The notes under the pieces were generated by a model. The model was not told where the DNA came from. It did not search any database and saw only the letters and a program-made list of their open reading frames with translations. This document shows positions 1 to 8,335 of a stretch of 10,715 nt of DNA, piece after piece. Origin of the DNA: Ophiosphaerella korrae (lineage: Eukaryota > Ascomycota > Dothideomycetes > Pleosporales > Phaeosphaeriaceae); contig JALNQF010000929.1 in the NCBI GenBank assembly GCA_028456385.1, positions 1 to 10,715 on the forward strand, written 5' to 3'. The position numbers were made by a program, and so were the translations under genes. Numbering within the stretch: the first letter of the stretch is position 1; each line of letters opens with the position of its first letter.

Positions 1-870
1 TACTACTTTAAGATACTTTTAGCTTAGATTTATAAGATATTAAGAGAGCTTAGTAGCTATAAATATAACGTCTAGTTGTACTATTATTGCTATATACAAG
101 ATAGATCTTACTTACTCCTAGTAGTCCTTAATTTTATACTTTAAAGCCTCTCCTTTACTTAGCTATAGCTCTTCTACTAGTAATAGAGTTACTAGAAAGC
201 TTATAGAGCTTATAAGATTAAACTTTTTTACTATCTTATTAATATACTTATTATAGACAAGTATAATAGTCTTATCTAGCTAACTCTATATTACTTGTAC
301 GCCTAGGAACTAGTTTACTAAGCCTTTACCTTCTATATTATAGGCTTATTTAATTCTCTTAATAATTTAGTAAGCTTCTAATTAGTAGATTTTGTAATAT
401 ATTACTAATATATTATTAATATAAAAAAGAAATAGTATTTTACGCTCCTTATTATAGAATAAGTATAGCTCTTCTTTTAAGACTATAAGACTAGCTTATT
501 TAAGTATTCTTAAGAGCTCTTTATACTAGAGGAGTAGTAAGTCTTTAAAGCTATATAGCGCTTAATTAAGCTTAATATACTTACTAGCTACTTTAAACCT
601 ATCTAAGAGCTTATAAATAACTACTAGTTAATAATCTCTATATACGTAGAGAAAAGCTCTAATAACGTTATACTAAGCTACTTCTAAGTTAAACTTAGCT
701 ATAATTACTATTATAGTTTAAAACAAGCGCGCTACTAATATAGTAGTATAAGTTAATTATATTAAATTAATTATTTAGAGGTCTCTATATACTATAATCT
801 AAGCTTTACACTTAAGAAAGTAGCTATCTTAGTTAAGTTTGTATATAAAAACCTACTTTAGAGGTAGTAG
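1..870 (-). pseudogene. Copia reverse transcriptase domain, RIP-inactivated, cut by window edge
   Basis: Copied retrotransposon RNA into DNA in its intact ancestor. On the minus strand, 855-775 matches the start of copia RT: a broken WVF-type motif (Trp codon now TAG), then KCKA and a recognisable V-x-R-D-L block. About 550-490 gives an ALYSFKDLLLL-like block, the family's ALYGxxxSPLLWY region. The catalytic Y-x-D-D box at 423-412 reads Y-I-N-N, so both metal-binding Asp codons have become Asn (GAT/GAC to AAT). The connection region after RT follows down to base 1, and RNase H would lie outside the window. The RT signature motifs are clear; exact domain ends are not. Confidence 0.85.
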
Positions 871-1860
871 CTAATTACTTAATTATAAGCGCTCTATCTC
901 CTCCTAGGTACTAGCTACTAGTAGTATATTAATCTCTTTCTAAGCTACTTGTTTAAAGAGCTACCTATATAGGTACGTATATAAGTACTTCTAATTTTAT
1001 AGTAGTAGTAGTAGCTTGTTTTAATATAGATAAGCTTATAGTTATAGCTTAAGCTAAGTAGCTACTATAATTATAGCGTTTACTACAGCGAGCTCTATAT
1101 TTAGGTTATAGTCTATTAGTACTTATAAGAGTAGCTCGTCTAGTATACTACTCTATTTACTCTACTTAGGTTTATATAATAATAAGTAAGCGCTTAAGCT
1201 TTTAGCGCTATTATCTAGCTTGTTATTTTAGAGTCTTTAGCTTAATCGCGTTAGCGCTAGCTATTACTAGCGTATACACTACTAATAAGCTCTAACTCTA
1301 TTATTTAGAGCTATATAAAATATAGCTACTTAATAAAGGATAGTATCTACTTTATTTAGAGCTATAGAAGCTACAGCTACTTAAAGAGAAGTAGTTTAAT
1401 AAGTAGTAGTTTAATTTAAACTCTTATCTATTAGCTACACTAAGGCGCTTACTTCTTTAGTTAATTGCAATTCTTAGGAGCTTTTAGATACTTTACTATA
1501 TTAATTTCTATAATTAATATTAGTACCTATATACTAAACTCCTCTAGGGTTAGGTATTTACTCTAGAGTTTAAAGGCTACTAAGCTTAAGTTACTCTATA
1601 TAGATTCTATATAGTTTACTAGCTAAGCTTACTACCTATATAGGGTCTACTCCTTATTCTACTAAGATAGCTAGCTAGCTAGCCTAGCTTTTAGTATTAC
1701 GTAGAGCTCTACTCCCTAGATTCTACTCTAGGTACTTACCTTACTAGTAGCTTTCTAGGATTTAAGCTACTTTATAGAGCTAGTTATATATATTATCCTA
1801 GGTCTTTTTTATATTACGCGTTACGTCTTTATATAACACGTTAATAAGTTTTTAAATCTC
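871..1860 (-). pseudogene. Copia pol linker between integrase and RT, degenerate
   Basis: This stretch lies between the integrase C-terminus (about 1870) and the first RT motif (855) on the minus strand, where copia polyproteins carry a long, poorly conserved linker. Just upstream of RT (about 1010-890) a reading compatible with the usual pre-RT segment is visible, including a W-K-Y-L-type stretch and an L-P-L-K motif immediately before the broken WVF. The part from about 1020 to 1860 shows only degenerate, stop-rich sequence with no motif I recognise. A short CTA repeat (minus strand, about 999-1013) probably reflects a former proline run. No separate gene is supported here on either strand. 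Confidence 0.6.
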
Positions 1861-2363
1861 TAGCTTTAAAAGCTCTTAATAAGCTTTACTCCTCTTATTA
1901 TAGAAGAGCTACTTATTAAATATTACGTTGCGCGTTATAATTACCTAATCTAATTCTAGGACCTATATCCTATATATATTAGATACTCTATATCCTACTA
2001 GATATCTAATATAGCTCTAAGGGCTTATTTTAAAGCTTTTCTTATTACGCTTAGCTACTTACTCCTTGTTAAGTAGATATACGCAGTAGCTATAAGCGTA
2101 TACTCTACTCTAATCTAGCTAAAAGTCTACTATAGTAGCTCTTACTTACTTAAGCTAATAGTATCTAAAGTACTATCTAAACTAGCTATTAAGTACTATA
2201 TTAAGAGCTTATATATTATAAGCGTAGCTTAGGCTTATATTATATAGCTATATAGCTACCTCTACTATCTCTAGCTAGAGCCTTTCTAGTAGGTTAGTAC
2301 TTATCTTTATCTTAATTACTTTTATTATTATTTCTTAACTAGCTCTTTTAGCTCTTCTATTTA
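1861..2363 (-). pseudogene. Copia integrase, C-terminal half of core and C-terminal domain, RIP-inactivated
   Basis: Integrase joins element cDNA to chromosomal DNA. Just inside the junction (2361 downward) the minus strand reads N-R-R-A-K-R, matching the copia N-G-x-x-E-R block that contains the catalytic Glu, here GAG/GAA to AAA (Lys). Further down, a segment ending near 2200 resembles the helix after the active site, with a W-L-E-I-V-E-like run whose Trp is TAG. At 1995-1963 the string G-Y-R-x-S-N-I-Y-R-I-stop matches the copia GY-x-x-S-N-x-Y-R-x-W motif at the integrase end. The gene is interrupted at 2363 by the gypsy insertion, and its N-terminal half resumes at 9407. Confidence 0.85.
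2359..2363. repeat. Target-site duplication ATTTA, left copy
   Basis: The five bases ATTTA sit immediately before the TG that opens the 5' LTR, and the identical ATTTA follows the last base of the 3' LTR at 9402-9406. A 5-bp duplication is usual for Ty3/gypsy integrases. It has survived RIP unchanged because it contains no C or G. Confidence 0.93.
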
Positions 2364-2821
2364 TGTTATAGTAGTAACAAGAGAAACTAAGATAGAACTA
2401 ATTAGTCTACGCTTAGCTACTAACAAAGCATAAGATAAGTAGGGTAACGACCTATAGGATAATAAGTTTAACTAGGAAGCTAACTACAATATAGACACGT
2501 AACAAATTTGTAAATTTACAATCTTAGTAAACACAAAGTTATAAAGCTATTATATAATAAATTTGTAAATTCGCGATCTTAGTAAACACGAAGTAATAAA
2601 GCTACTAAGATATTATTACTATATAGTTAGTAGAGATGTATATTATTAGGATAGTATTAGTAATCTATTCCTTTAACTACAAAACGCTAATACAAGATAG
2701 TTACAAGATATCTTCTATTAATATTAGTTATTGTAGATTACTTATACGAACCTTACTATTAACTCTTAATCTACTAACACCCTAATAGCTACTAATAGTT
2801 AACGTAGGTAGTTATATAATA
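2364..2821 (+). repeat. 5' LTR of the gypsy element
   Basis: 458 bp, aligned without gaps to 8944-9401 at a constant offset of 6580. It begins TGTTATAG and ends GTTATATAATA; the other copy ends GCTATATAACA, so the ancestral ends were an imperfect inverted pair TGTTATA/TATAACA. By eye the two LTRs differ at about 30 sites, of which about 28 are transitions and two are T/A transversions. The C or G is kept in the 5' copy at about 17 sites and in the 3' copy at about 11. This means post-insertion RIP, not clock-like divergence. Promoter and polyadenylation signals are expected here, but none can be assigned confidently in such TA-rich sequence. Confidence 0.95.
2501..2608. repeat. Two-copy tandem repeat (period 55 bp) inside the 5' LTR
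   Basis: Two units start at 2501 and 2556, each about 50 bp. They share the opening AA(C/T)AAATTTGTAAATT, then ATCTTAGTAAACAC and a TAAAGCTA core. The units differ mostly by transitions (for example TTACAATC versus TCGCGATC). The AAATTTGTAAATT core is itself nearly palindromic. The same pair is present at 9081-9188 in the other LTR, so the duplication predates this insertion. LTR-internal tandem repeats often lie in U3 enhancer regions, but that role is only an inference here. Confidence 0.8.
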
Positions 2822-2879
2822 CTTTACTAATCTAGATATTAGGAGAAGTAAAGCGTAAGTAGCGCATAGTCTAGCTAAT
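2822..2879 (+). other. Leader between 5' LTR and gag-pol; primer-binding site not identifiable
   Basis: The tRNA primer-binding site should begin within a few bases of 2821. The sequence here (CTTTACTAATCTAGATATTA...) has no TGG start and I cannot match it to a specific tRNA 3' end. RIP would convert TGG to TAG or TAA, so the site is probably mutated beyond recognition by eye. The leader is short, about 58 bp, before the first plausible gag-pol codons. Confidence 0.5.
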
Positions 2880-3905
2880 ATAATAGTAGAAAGTTTAACT
2901 AAAAAAGGAGGAAAAGTACCTCTAAGTAGTTATAAATTAGATAAAACTAATTAGGTAGTAGTTAAAATACGCCTAAACAACCTAATTACTAAAAAAGGGG
3001 ATATACAACTAATAATTAATGTCCTAGAAACGTAGAATAAAGAACTACAAGATTACGTTAAGTAAAACAAAGTTTAAATTAAGGCTATTATAGAAGGACA
3101 AAACTAAATAGAATAAATTACCTAGAGACTAGAAATAAGTGCGATAAAGAAGCTACCTAAGATACCTATACTTAAGAAATTTAATAGAATAAGAGAAAAA
3201 TTAAGACCCTTTATAGTAGTAGTATAACTATAGATTAATATATAAGTACTATACTTTAATAGAGAAGATAAAAAGGTAATATATATTAGAATGTACCTAG
3301 AAGAAGATATAATAAGATAGTTTAAATCCTACTAGATAGATTATATAACACACGCGCTAGGAATATAAAAAGATAAAACTAAAGCTATCTTTAGAAGTTA
3401 TAAATACTTTACTAAACAAATAAAAGTAGTATTTAGTAATATAGATATTACCTAACAAGCTAAAGAGAAGCTTAAAAAGCTTATATAATACAAGAGTATT
3501 TCTAAATACGTATTATAGTTTAAATAACTATTATAGAATATAGAATAGAATAAAGTATTACTAATATTATAATTTAAACAAGGATTAAACTTAAAAATCT
3601 AATACAAGATAATTTATATAGTAAAACTAAGAATACTAGAAGCTCTAAAATAATAGGTAATATAGATAGATAACAACCTTTAAGAATAGAAGAAAAATAA
3701 ATATAGAGGATAACTTAGAAACTAAAACGCTAGAGACCCTATAATCCTTAACGCTAACAAGGATAAGAAATTTAAGAAGAATAAAGACTTTACGTACTTT
3801 AGCTATAGTAAGAAAAGCTACTACGTAAAAGATTACTAGTTAAAATAGAAAAAGAATATAATATATTATAAATATAGGAAATTAGAACACTTTGTAAAAG
3901 ACTAC
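2880..3905 (+). pseudogene. Gag: N-terminal coiled coil, capsid, two CCHC zinc knuckles
   Basis: Gag packages the element RNA into virus-like particles. From about 3000 a charged, leucine/isoleucine-spaced stretch looks like a coiled coil. From about 3175 to 3750 the text matches the Ty3/gypsy capsid family: P-F at about 3209, a broken R-W-F motif, an F-R-S-Y-K-Y-F block, and an S-K-Y-V-L-stop-F-K block (Gln lost). Two nucleocapsid knuckles follow in the same frame, 69 bp apart. At 3795-3836 the C-x2-C-x4-H-x4-C positions read Y, Y, Y and Y. At 3864-3905 they read Y, Y, H and Y. Every Cys is now Tyr (TGT/TGC to TAT/TAC), so neither could bind zinc. Confidence 0.87.
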
Positions 3906-5090
3906 AAAAGTAAAAACTTAAAGAAAGAAATATAGTTAAAAACGACTAAGAATAAAAAAGAAGCACATAAGATATAGGCTAAACCTTAAGAGAAAGTAGC
4001 TAGGAGCAAAGAAATATAGTATATAATACTCTATTAGACCTTTTGTTATAAGGATAACTACTATATATATATTTCTAGTAAATAGGGAGTAAGATAGTTC
4101 CTATAAAAGAATAGAGTAGTAGTAATAAAAGAAAGAATAAAAGTATAGCTAAAAGAAATAGTATATATAATAGACTTACTAATAGAAGATTTAGAAGGGG
4201 AAGAGCCCTAGATACTATCGATCTAGGCTAAAGGACTAGCACAGGATAAAGAGACTACAATAGTCTCCTCTAAAGAATTACAAAGAGACGAGAAATAAAC
4301 TAATATAAGAGGTACTAAATACGCTTAGTTAAGAGTATATAGCTATAATAGCTATACAATAATAGATATAGAGGAACAAAACAAAGAATAGAAATTCGTT
4401 TAGAAATACTTACTAGTTATAAGTATAGAGGAAGCGTATAAAGACTAGAAAGAACGTAATCCTAAAGTAAAAAAGTTTATAATATTCTAATAATAGATAA
4501 AGTAATATATAGTTATAGTAGGAAGAATACCTATATAAAGAGAATAGTAGTTCCTTATAAAAAAAACGTAATAGATTAACAAAGCCTATATACTACGAGT
4601 ACTAATAGTATACTATATTCTAATAAATACAAGACCTAGAATAGATAGTTACTAGGTAGGGGACGACGAGAGAAGGAACCTAGAACACCTAGTACACACT
4701 AAGATATTATAGATATTATACCTAAATATAAATTACTATATATATAGAGAACTTAAGGTACGTAATTATATATAGCTTATATAAGGAAAAGGATACAATT
4801 ATATAAACGCAATTACAAGAAAAGATATCTAAGGTTAGGAAATAATTAAAATACCTAACAAAGAATATATAGTAATTAGACTAGGCCTTAAACTATCTAA
4901 AGAATGTGTCTAAGGAAAACTATAGTATAAATATACCTATAATAAATACTTAAAACACAAAAACTACAAACGTAAAATAAGATAATAGCTCTAGAAGAAT
5001 AGATAATTTAAAGAAAGACCTAAGTAAGAAAAGCTAGAAAGTATAAGAGGCCTATATATTATAAAAACAGGTATATACTAAGAAAGGAGA
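3906..5090 (+). pseudogene. Gag-pol segment between zinc knuckles and protease with two C-x4-C-x2-H motifs
   Basis: About 395 codons, in the Gag frame, that do not match a domain I can name. Two similar motifs stand out. At 4044-4070 the sequence reads C-Y-K-D-N-Y-Y-I-Y and is followed by S-S-K-stop-G and stop-F-L, implying a former C-x4-C-x2-H with a downstream K-x-G-x-x-W-F-P-like tail. At 4719-4745 Y-L-N-I-N-Y-Y-I-Y has the same spacing and is followed by R-E-L-K. If the Tyr codons were Cys and His before RIP, both could be metal-binding fingers. I have an unverified recollection of similar strings in fungal gypsy polyproteins. The rest is charged and stop-rich. Confidence 0.6.
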
Positions 5091-5400
5091 GTACAAATAA
5101 TAATTAATAGTAGAGCTATAAGGAACTTTATATCTAAGAAGTTTGTAGAAGACTGAAGAATAACTTACACTATAAAGAAGTACCCTTAACAACTAAGTAT
5201 AATTAAAGGAAAACTATTCTAGGAACCTATAAGGTTTAAAATAACACCTTCTACGCTAAAGCTAGAAAGATTAGAAATTAAGAATATAGTTATAGATATA
5301 ACAACAATTAATAATAAATAAGATATAATACTAGGAATACTATAGTTATAGATAACTAACCTAAGAATTAATTAGAGAATAGAGAGAATTAGCTACTTTA
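5091..5400 (+). pseudogene. Retropepsin-type aspartic protease domain of gypsy pol, inactivated
   Basis: The protease cuts the polyprotein into mature parts. At 5103-5117 the active-site block reads I-N-S-R-A. The family has I-D-S-G-A, so the catalytic Asp (5106-5108) became Asn and the Gly (5112-5114) became Arg, both by G-to-A. It is followed by the expected F-I-S-x-x-F-V at 5124-5144. At 5325-5348 the text I-I-L-G-I-L-stop-L matches the conserved ILG-x-PWL motif at the end of retropepsin domains (Trp now TAG, Pro now Leu). It lies in the Gag frame. Identity is clear from these two motifs. Confidence 0.85.
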
Positions 5401-5579
5401 AGAAAGAAATATTAAAAGCTAATATAGTTACACATAAAGGAAAATTCCTAGAAGAATACAAGAAATAAGAAAAATAGCTTATAAAACCTAACAACTACCT
5501 TCTAGACTATTAAATATAGGACTTAGTAATAGACCTAGAAGAAAGAAAAATATAAGATAGAGCCTAGTCTATTAAAAAA

Positions 5580-6210
5580 CTAAAGAAGAATTAAAGATTA
5601 AACGCGTATTTATATAAAAGGTAATAAAGAAAAGATAGATATAAGAATCTAAATCCTTAGTAGCTTATAGACTTATATTTATAGATAAAAAAGGGATAGA
5701 TAATAAAAGACCTTACGTAGATTTTAGAAAAACTAACGCAATAATAGATAAGAACTAATACCTCTTGCTACGTATAGACAAGATACAAGATAGACTATAG
5801 AAAGTACAAATCTTTACTAAACTAGATATCTAAAATACCTACTACTAGATTAGAATTAAAGAGGGTAATAAGTAGAAAATAGTATTTAGAACACAATATA
5901 AACTATTTAAATATATAGTTATACTCTTTAGATTAACAAATACACTAGTAGTATTTTAAGAAAGAATAAATATAGTCCTAAGAGAATACCTAGACAATAT
6001 CCTTATATTCTTAGAAATAGAGAAAGAACATATACAGTATATATACAAAGTACTAGAAAAATTAGTAGAAAGTAAAATATTTCTAAAAATAAGAAAATGC
6101 AAATTCTATATAAAAGAAATAGACTTCTTTAGATTTATTATTAAACTAGGAAAAATACAAATAGATCTAAACAAGATTAAAACAATCTAAGAATAGCTAA
6201 CACTAAAGAA
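5580..6210 (+). pseudogene. Reverse transcriptase domain of gypsy pol, inactivated
   Basis: RT motifs follow in order. T-K-E-E-L lies at about 5579-5593 and S-K-S-L-V-A-Y at about 5650-5668 (the S-P-A-G region). R-P-Y-V-D-F-R-K is at 5708-5731, and F-T-K-L-D-I, with the first catalytic Asp kept, is at about 5813-5830. A string ending F-R-L-T-N matches the PFGLTNAP region near 5930. The Y-x-D-D box at 5987-5998 reads Y-L-D-N, so the second Asp is lost. The stretch around the box seems about 24 nt short compared with gypsy relatives. A K-C-K-F block at 6097-6108 and F-x-F-I-I lead into the connection toward RNase H. Confidence 0.9.
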
Positions 6211-6810
6211 CCTACAAGAAGTATAATAATTCTATAGATTAGTAAACTTTTATAGAAAACTAATAGTAGGATAGTTTAAAATAATAGAACTACTTACAAA
6301 ACTTATAAAGAAAGATATACTATTTAAATAGACTTAAGAATATAATAAAGTATTTAATTAGATTAAACAACGTTTTATAGAAAACCTAGTTATTAGAATA
6401 TATAACCTAGAACTACTAGTAATAGTAAAAATAGATATATCTAACTTAGTCTATAGAATAGTACTAATACAAGAAGACTAAACTATAAAACAAGAATATT
6501 TAGTTAAATACTTCTCTAAGAAAATAAAGCTAGTAGAGCTTAACTACTTAATTTATAACAAGGAGATACTAGTAATCTACAAAGTATTTAAATAATTAAG
6601 AGTATACTTATAAAGAGTAAAATACTAAATAAAAGTCTATATAGACTATAAGAATCTTATAGGATTTATAATAAATAAAGACTTATTATAACGCTATATA
6701 AGATAGTAGGAGTTCTTATTAATATTTAACTTTAAAGTTATATATATAAAAGAGAAAGAAAACTAATTTATAGATACTCTTAGTAGAAAACTAGACTTAT
6801 AAGAAGAAGT
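6211..6810 (+). pseudogene. RT connection and RNase H domain of gypsy pol, inactivated
   Basis: RNase H removes the RNA strand during reverse transcription. The connection is visible as F-Y-R at about 6231-6239 and N-F-Y-R-K at 6246-6260, which is the L-x-N-F-Y-R block. RNase H acidic positions are preserved: Asp at 6434-6436 in I-D-I-S-N (family D-A-S), Glu at 6563-6565 in N-K-E-I-L, and Asp at 6644-6646 in Y-I-D-Y-K-N-L (family T-D-H-K-N-L, with His now Tyr). The domain ends near D-T-L-S-R-K at about 6772-6789, the usual D-x-L-S-R exit motif. Frame is the same as RT, and many TAG/TAA codons break it. Confidence 0.86.
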
Positions 6811-6959
6811 AAATACTACTAGTATAGTTCTAATTAAGAACAAAGAAGGATATTTAGTCCTAAATACACTAAAAATAGCTGTAATACTTAAGAGAAAGAG
6901 TAGTAAGCTAAACAAATAGATTTAGAAAGAAACAAGAAAAGCCCCTAAAGAAATAGAGA

Positions 6960-8100
6960 AACTTAAGATCTAAGAAGGCCTCGCACGAGCCTATAGAAGA
7001 ACGTACATTCTAAGAAAAATATAAAAAGAATTTATATAATAGTTCTACAAACTACTAGTATATAGATATTAAGGAATTAACAAAATACTAGATAGACTAC
7101 TAAGAGATTATTATATCCTAAGAGCAAGACAACTAGTAATAGAAGTACTAAGAGACTATATAGAATACTATAGAAACAAGTATAGTAGATATATACTATA
7201 TAGAATATTACAACTAATTAAAGTACTAGAAAGACTTTAGAGAGTTATTATAATAGATTTTATTACAAAACTACCTAAGTTAAAAGACCTAATATTAAGA
7301 GTTAAGTATAATAGAATCCTAATAATAGTAGATAAACTTACAAAGTACTTATACTTTAGACTATATAAAGAGAAAAGTAGAATAGAAGTTATAGTATACT
7401 AGGTTCTAGGAACTATAATTAGCTAATACAGACTACTAGATAAGATTATTATAGATAGAGACGTAAGATTTATATTAAAACTATAGGGAACAATAATAGT
7501 ATAATTAGGAATTAAATATATAATATTAATAGTATACTACCTATAAATAGATAGATAATTAGAACGTATAAATTAGATAGTAGAACAATACCTAAGATAC
7601 TACCTTAATTATAACTAAAACAATTAGGTATAGTTACTACTTATAGTATAGTTAGTATATAATAGTACAAAGAATATAGTAATAGAAGTATTACCTTTCT
7701 TTATAAACTATAGATTTAACCCTAATATATACTAAATACTAAGAATTAAAATATCTTAGTTTCTAAGAGGAGAAAACCTTACTAATAGACTTAAGAATAT
7801 ATACAACTAATTAAGACAAGATATAAAGTTCCTACAAAATCGTATAATAAAATATTATAATAAAAGATATATAAAGGGACCCTAATTTAAAGAGAGGAAA
7901 AAAGTATAATTACTACGAAGAAATATTAAAAGTAAACAATTAAGCTTAAAATTAGATTATATTAAGATAAAACTATATAAAGTAGAGAAAGAAGTTACAC
8001 TAGTTATATTTAAATTAAGACTACTAAGCAAAATAAAGATATATCTAATATTCTACGTAGTACTACTAGAAAAGGCACTACAAGATATAGAACTACTAGA
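6960..8100 (+). pseudogene. Integrase of gypsy pol (HHCC, DDE core, GPY/F module), inactivated
   Basis: Integrase inserts element cDNA. The zinc-binding HHCC region lies near 7045-7168. Its two His appear as Tyr (one at 7067-7069, before a broken G-x-x-G-I-N-K) and its C-x2-C is Y-x2-Y at 7157-7168. The catalytic triad is intact as codons: Asp 7256-7258 in I-D-F-I-T-K-L-P, Asp 7454-7456 in I-D-R-D-V-R-F, and Glu 7562-7564 in L-E-R-I-N. Spacing is D-x65-D-x35-E, as expected for DDE integrases. At 7970-7978 the GPY/F motif reads K-L-Y (Gly to Lys, Pro to Leu). About 8029-8085 has the K-I-x-x-x-F-x-V-x-L-L-like post-GPY motif. No frame break is needed across the domain. Confidence 0.9.
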
Positions 8101-8335
8101 ATACAAAGTAGATACGTACAGAGAATAAAAAGAATAAGAAGTTAAAGAAATCTTAGTATATTAGTTCTATAATAGCAAGAACTACTACTTAGTAAAATAG
8201 ATAGGAACAAATAAAAAAAGATAACTATAAGAAGAAATATAGGAACTAGAGGATAACCTTAATTACTTTAAGAAACTAGAGGAGTTCTAAAGTTAAAACC
8301 CTCTAGAACACCTTATAGCAAGTTAAGAAAACTAA
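8101..8335 (+). pseudogene. C-terminal chromodomain of gypsy integrase (chromovirus marker), inactivated
   Basis: Chromodomains at the integrase C-terminus target chromoviruses to modified histone tails in heterochromatin. From 8138 the frame reads E-V-K-E-I-L, followed by a short variable stretch, then Y-L-V-K-stop at 8186-8200, matching the E-E-I-L-D ... Y-L-V-K-W chromodomain core (Trp now TAG). A further acidic segment including E-L-E-D-N-L-N-Y (family-like L-E-x-N-P-x-x) follows near 8247-8270. The last codons before TAA at 8333-8335 overlap the 3' end of the minus-strand gene. This classifies the element as a chromovirus. Confidence 0.85.

Larger units (their letters stand above)
1..2363 (-). 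mobile_element. Ty1/copia retrotransposon, 3' portion (left of the nested insertion)
   Basis: Left part of an older copia-type LTR retrotransposon, read on the minus strand. Going down in coordinate, the degenerate protein runs from mid-integrase (2363) through the integrase C-terminus and linker to reverse transcriptase and the connection toward RNase H, leaving the window at base 1. The order integrase before RT is diagnostic of Ty1/copia rather than gypsy. Each domain carries many TAG and TAA codons at places where the family has Trp or Gln. By eye I count about 11 CA and 11 TG dinucleotides in this 2.36 kb, so both strands are nearly saturated by RIP. The other half of the element lies at 9402-10715. 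No copia LTR is in the window. Confidence 0.88.
2880..8335 (+). pseudogene. gag-pol polyprotein of the gypsy chromovirus, RIP-inactivated
   Basis: About 1,800 codons spanning all element proteins. The Gag frame is readable from ATA codons at 2880-2885, which probably were ATG, since TG to TA is the dominant change here. Gag, both zinc knuckles and protease share one frame (codons starting at multiples of 3, for example 3795 and 5103). RT, RNase H, integrase and chromodomain share another (for example 5711, 7256, 8186). The switch falls at an A6 run at 5574-5579 and is best explained by a one-base indel. Stops are overwhelmingly TAG/TAA at expected Trp and Gln positions; a lone in-frame TGA occurs at 5154-5156. 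The polyprotein ends at TAA 8333-8335 followed by a second TAA. The ancestor was probably a single fused gag-pol reading frame. Confidence 0.88.

Noticed and set aside
999..1013. TAG trinucleotide microsatellite
   Set aside because: Only about five units, and explained as a former proline-codon run of the copia linker on the minus strand.
2400..2821. TATA-box and polyadenylation signals in the LTRs
   Set aside because: TATA-like and AATAAA-like strings occur everywhere in sequence this rich in TA, so none can be singled out.
5574..5580. AAAAAAC as a -1 ribosomal slippery heptamer between protease and RT
   Set aside because: The codon phase of the upstream frame does not fit X-XXY-YYZ, and the site is between protease and RT rather than gag and pol. 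A one-base indel in the A-run is simpler.
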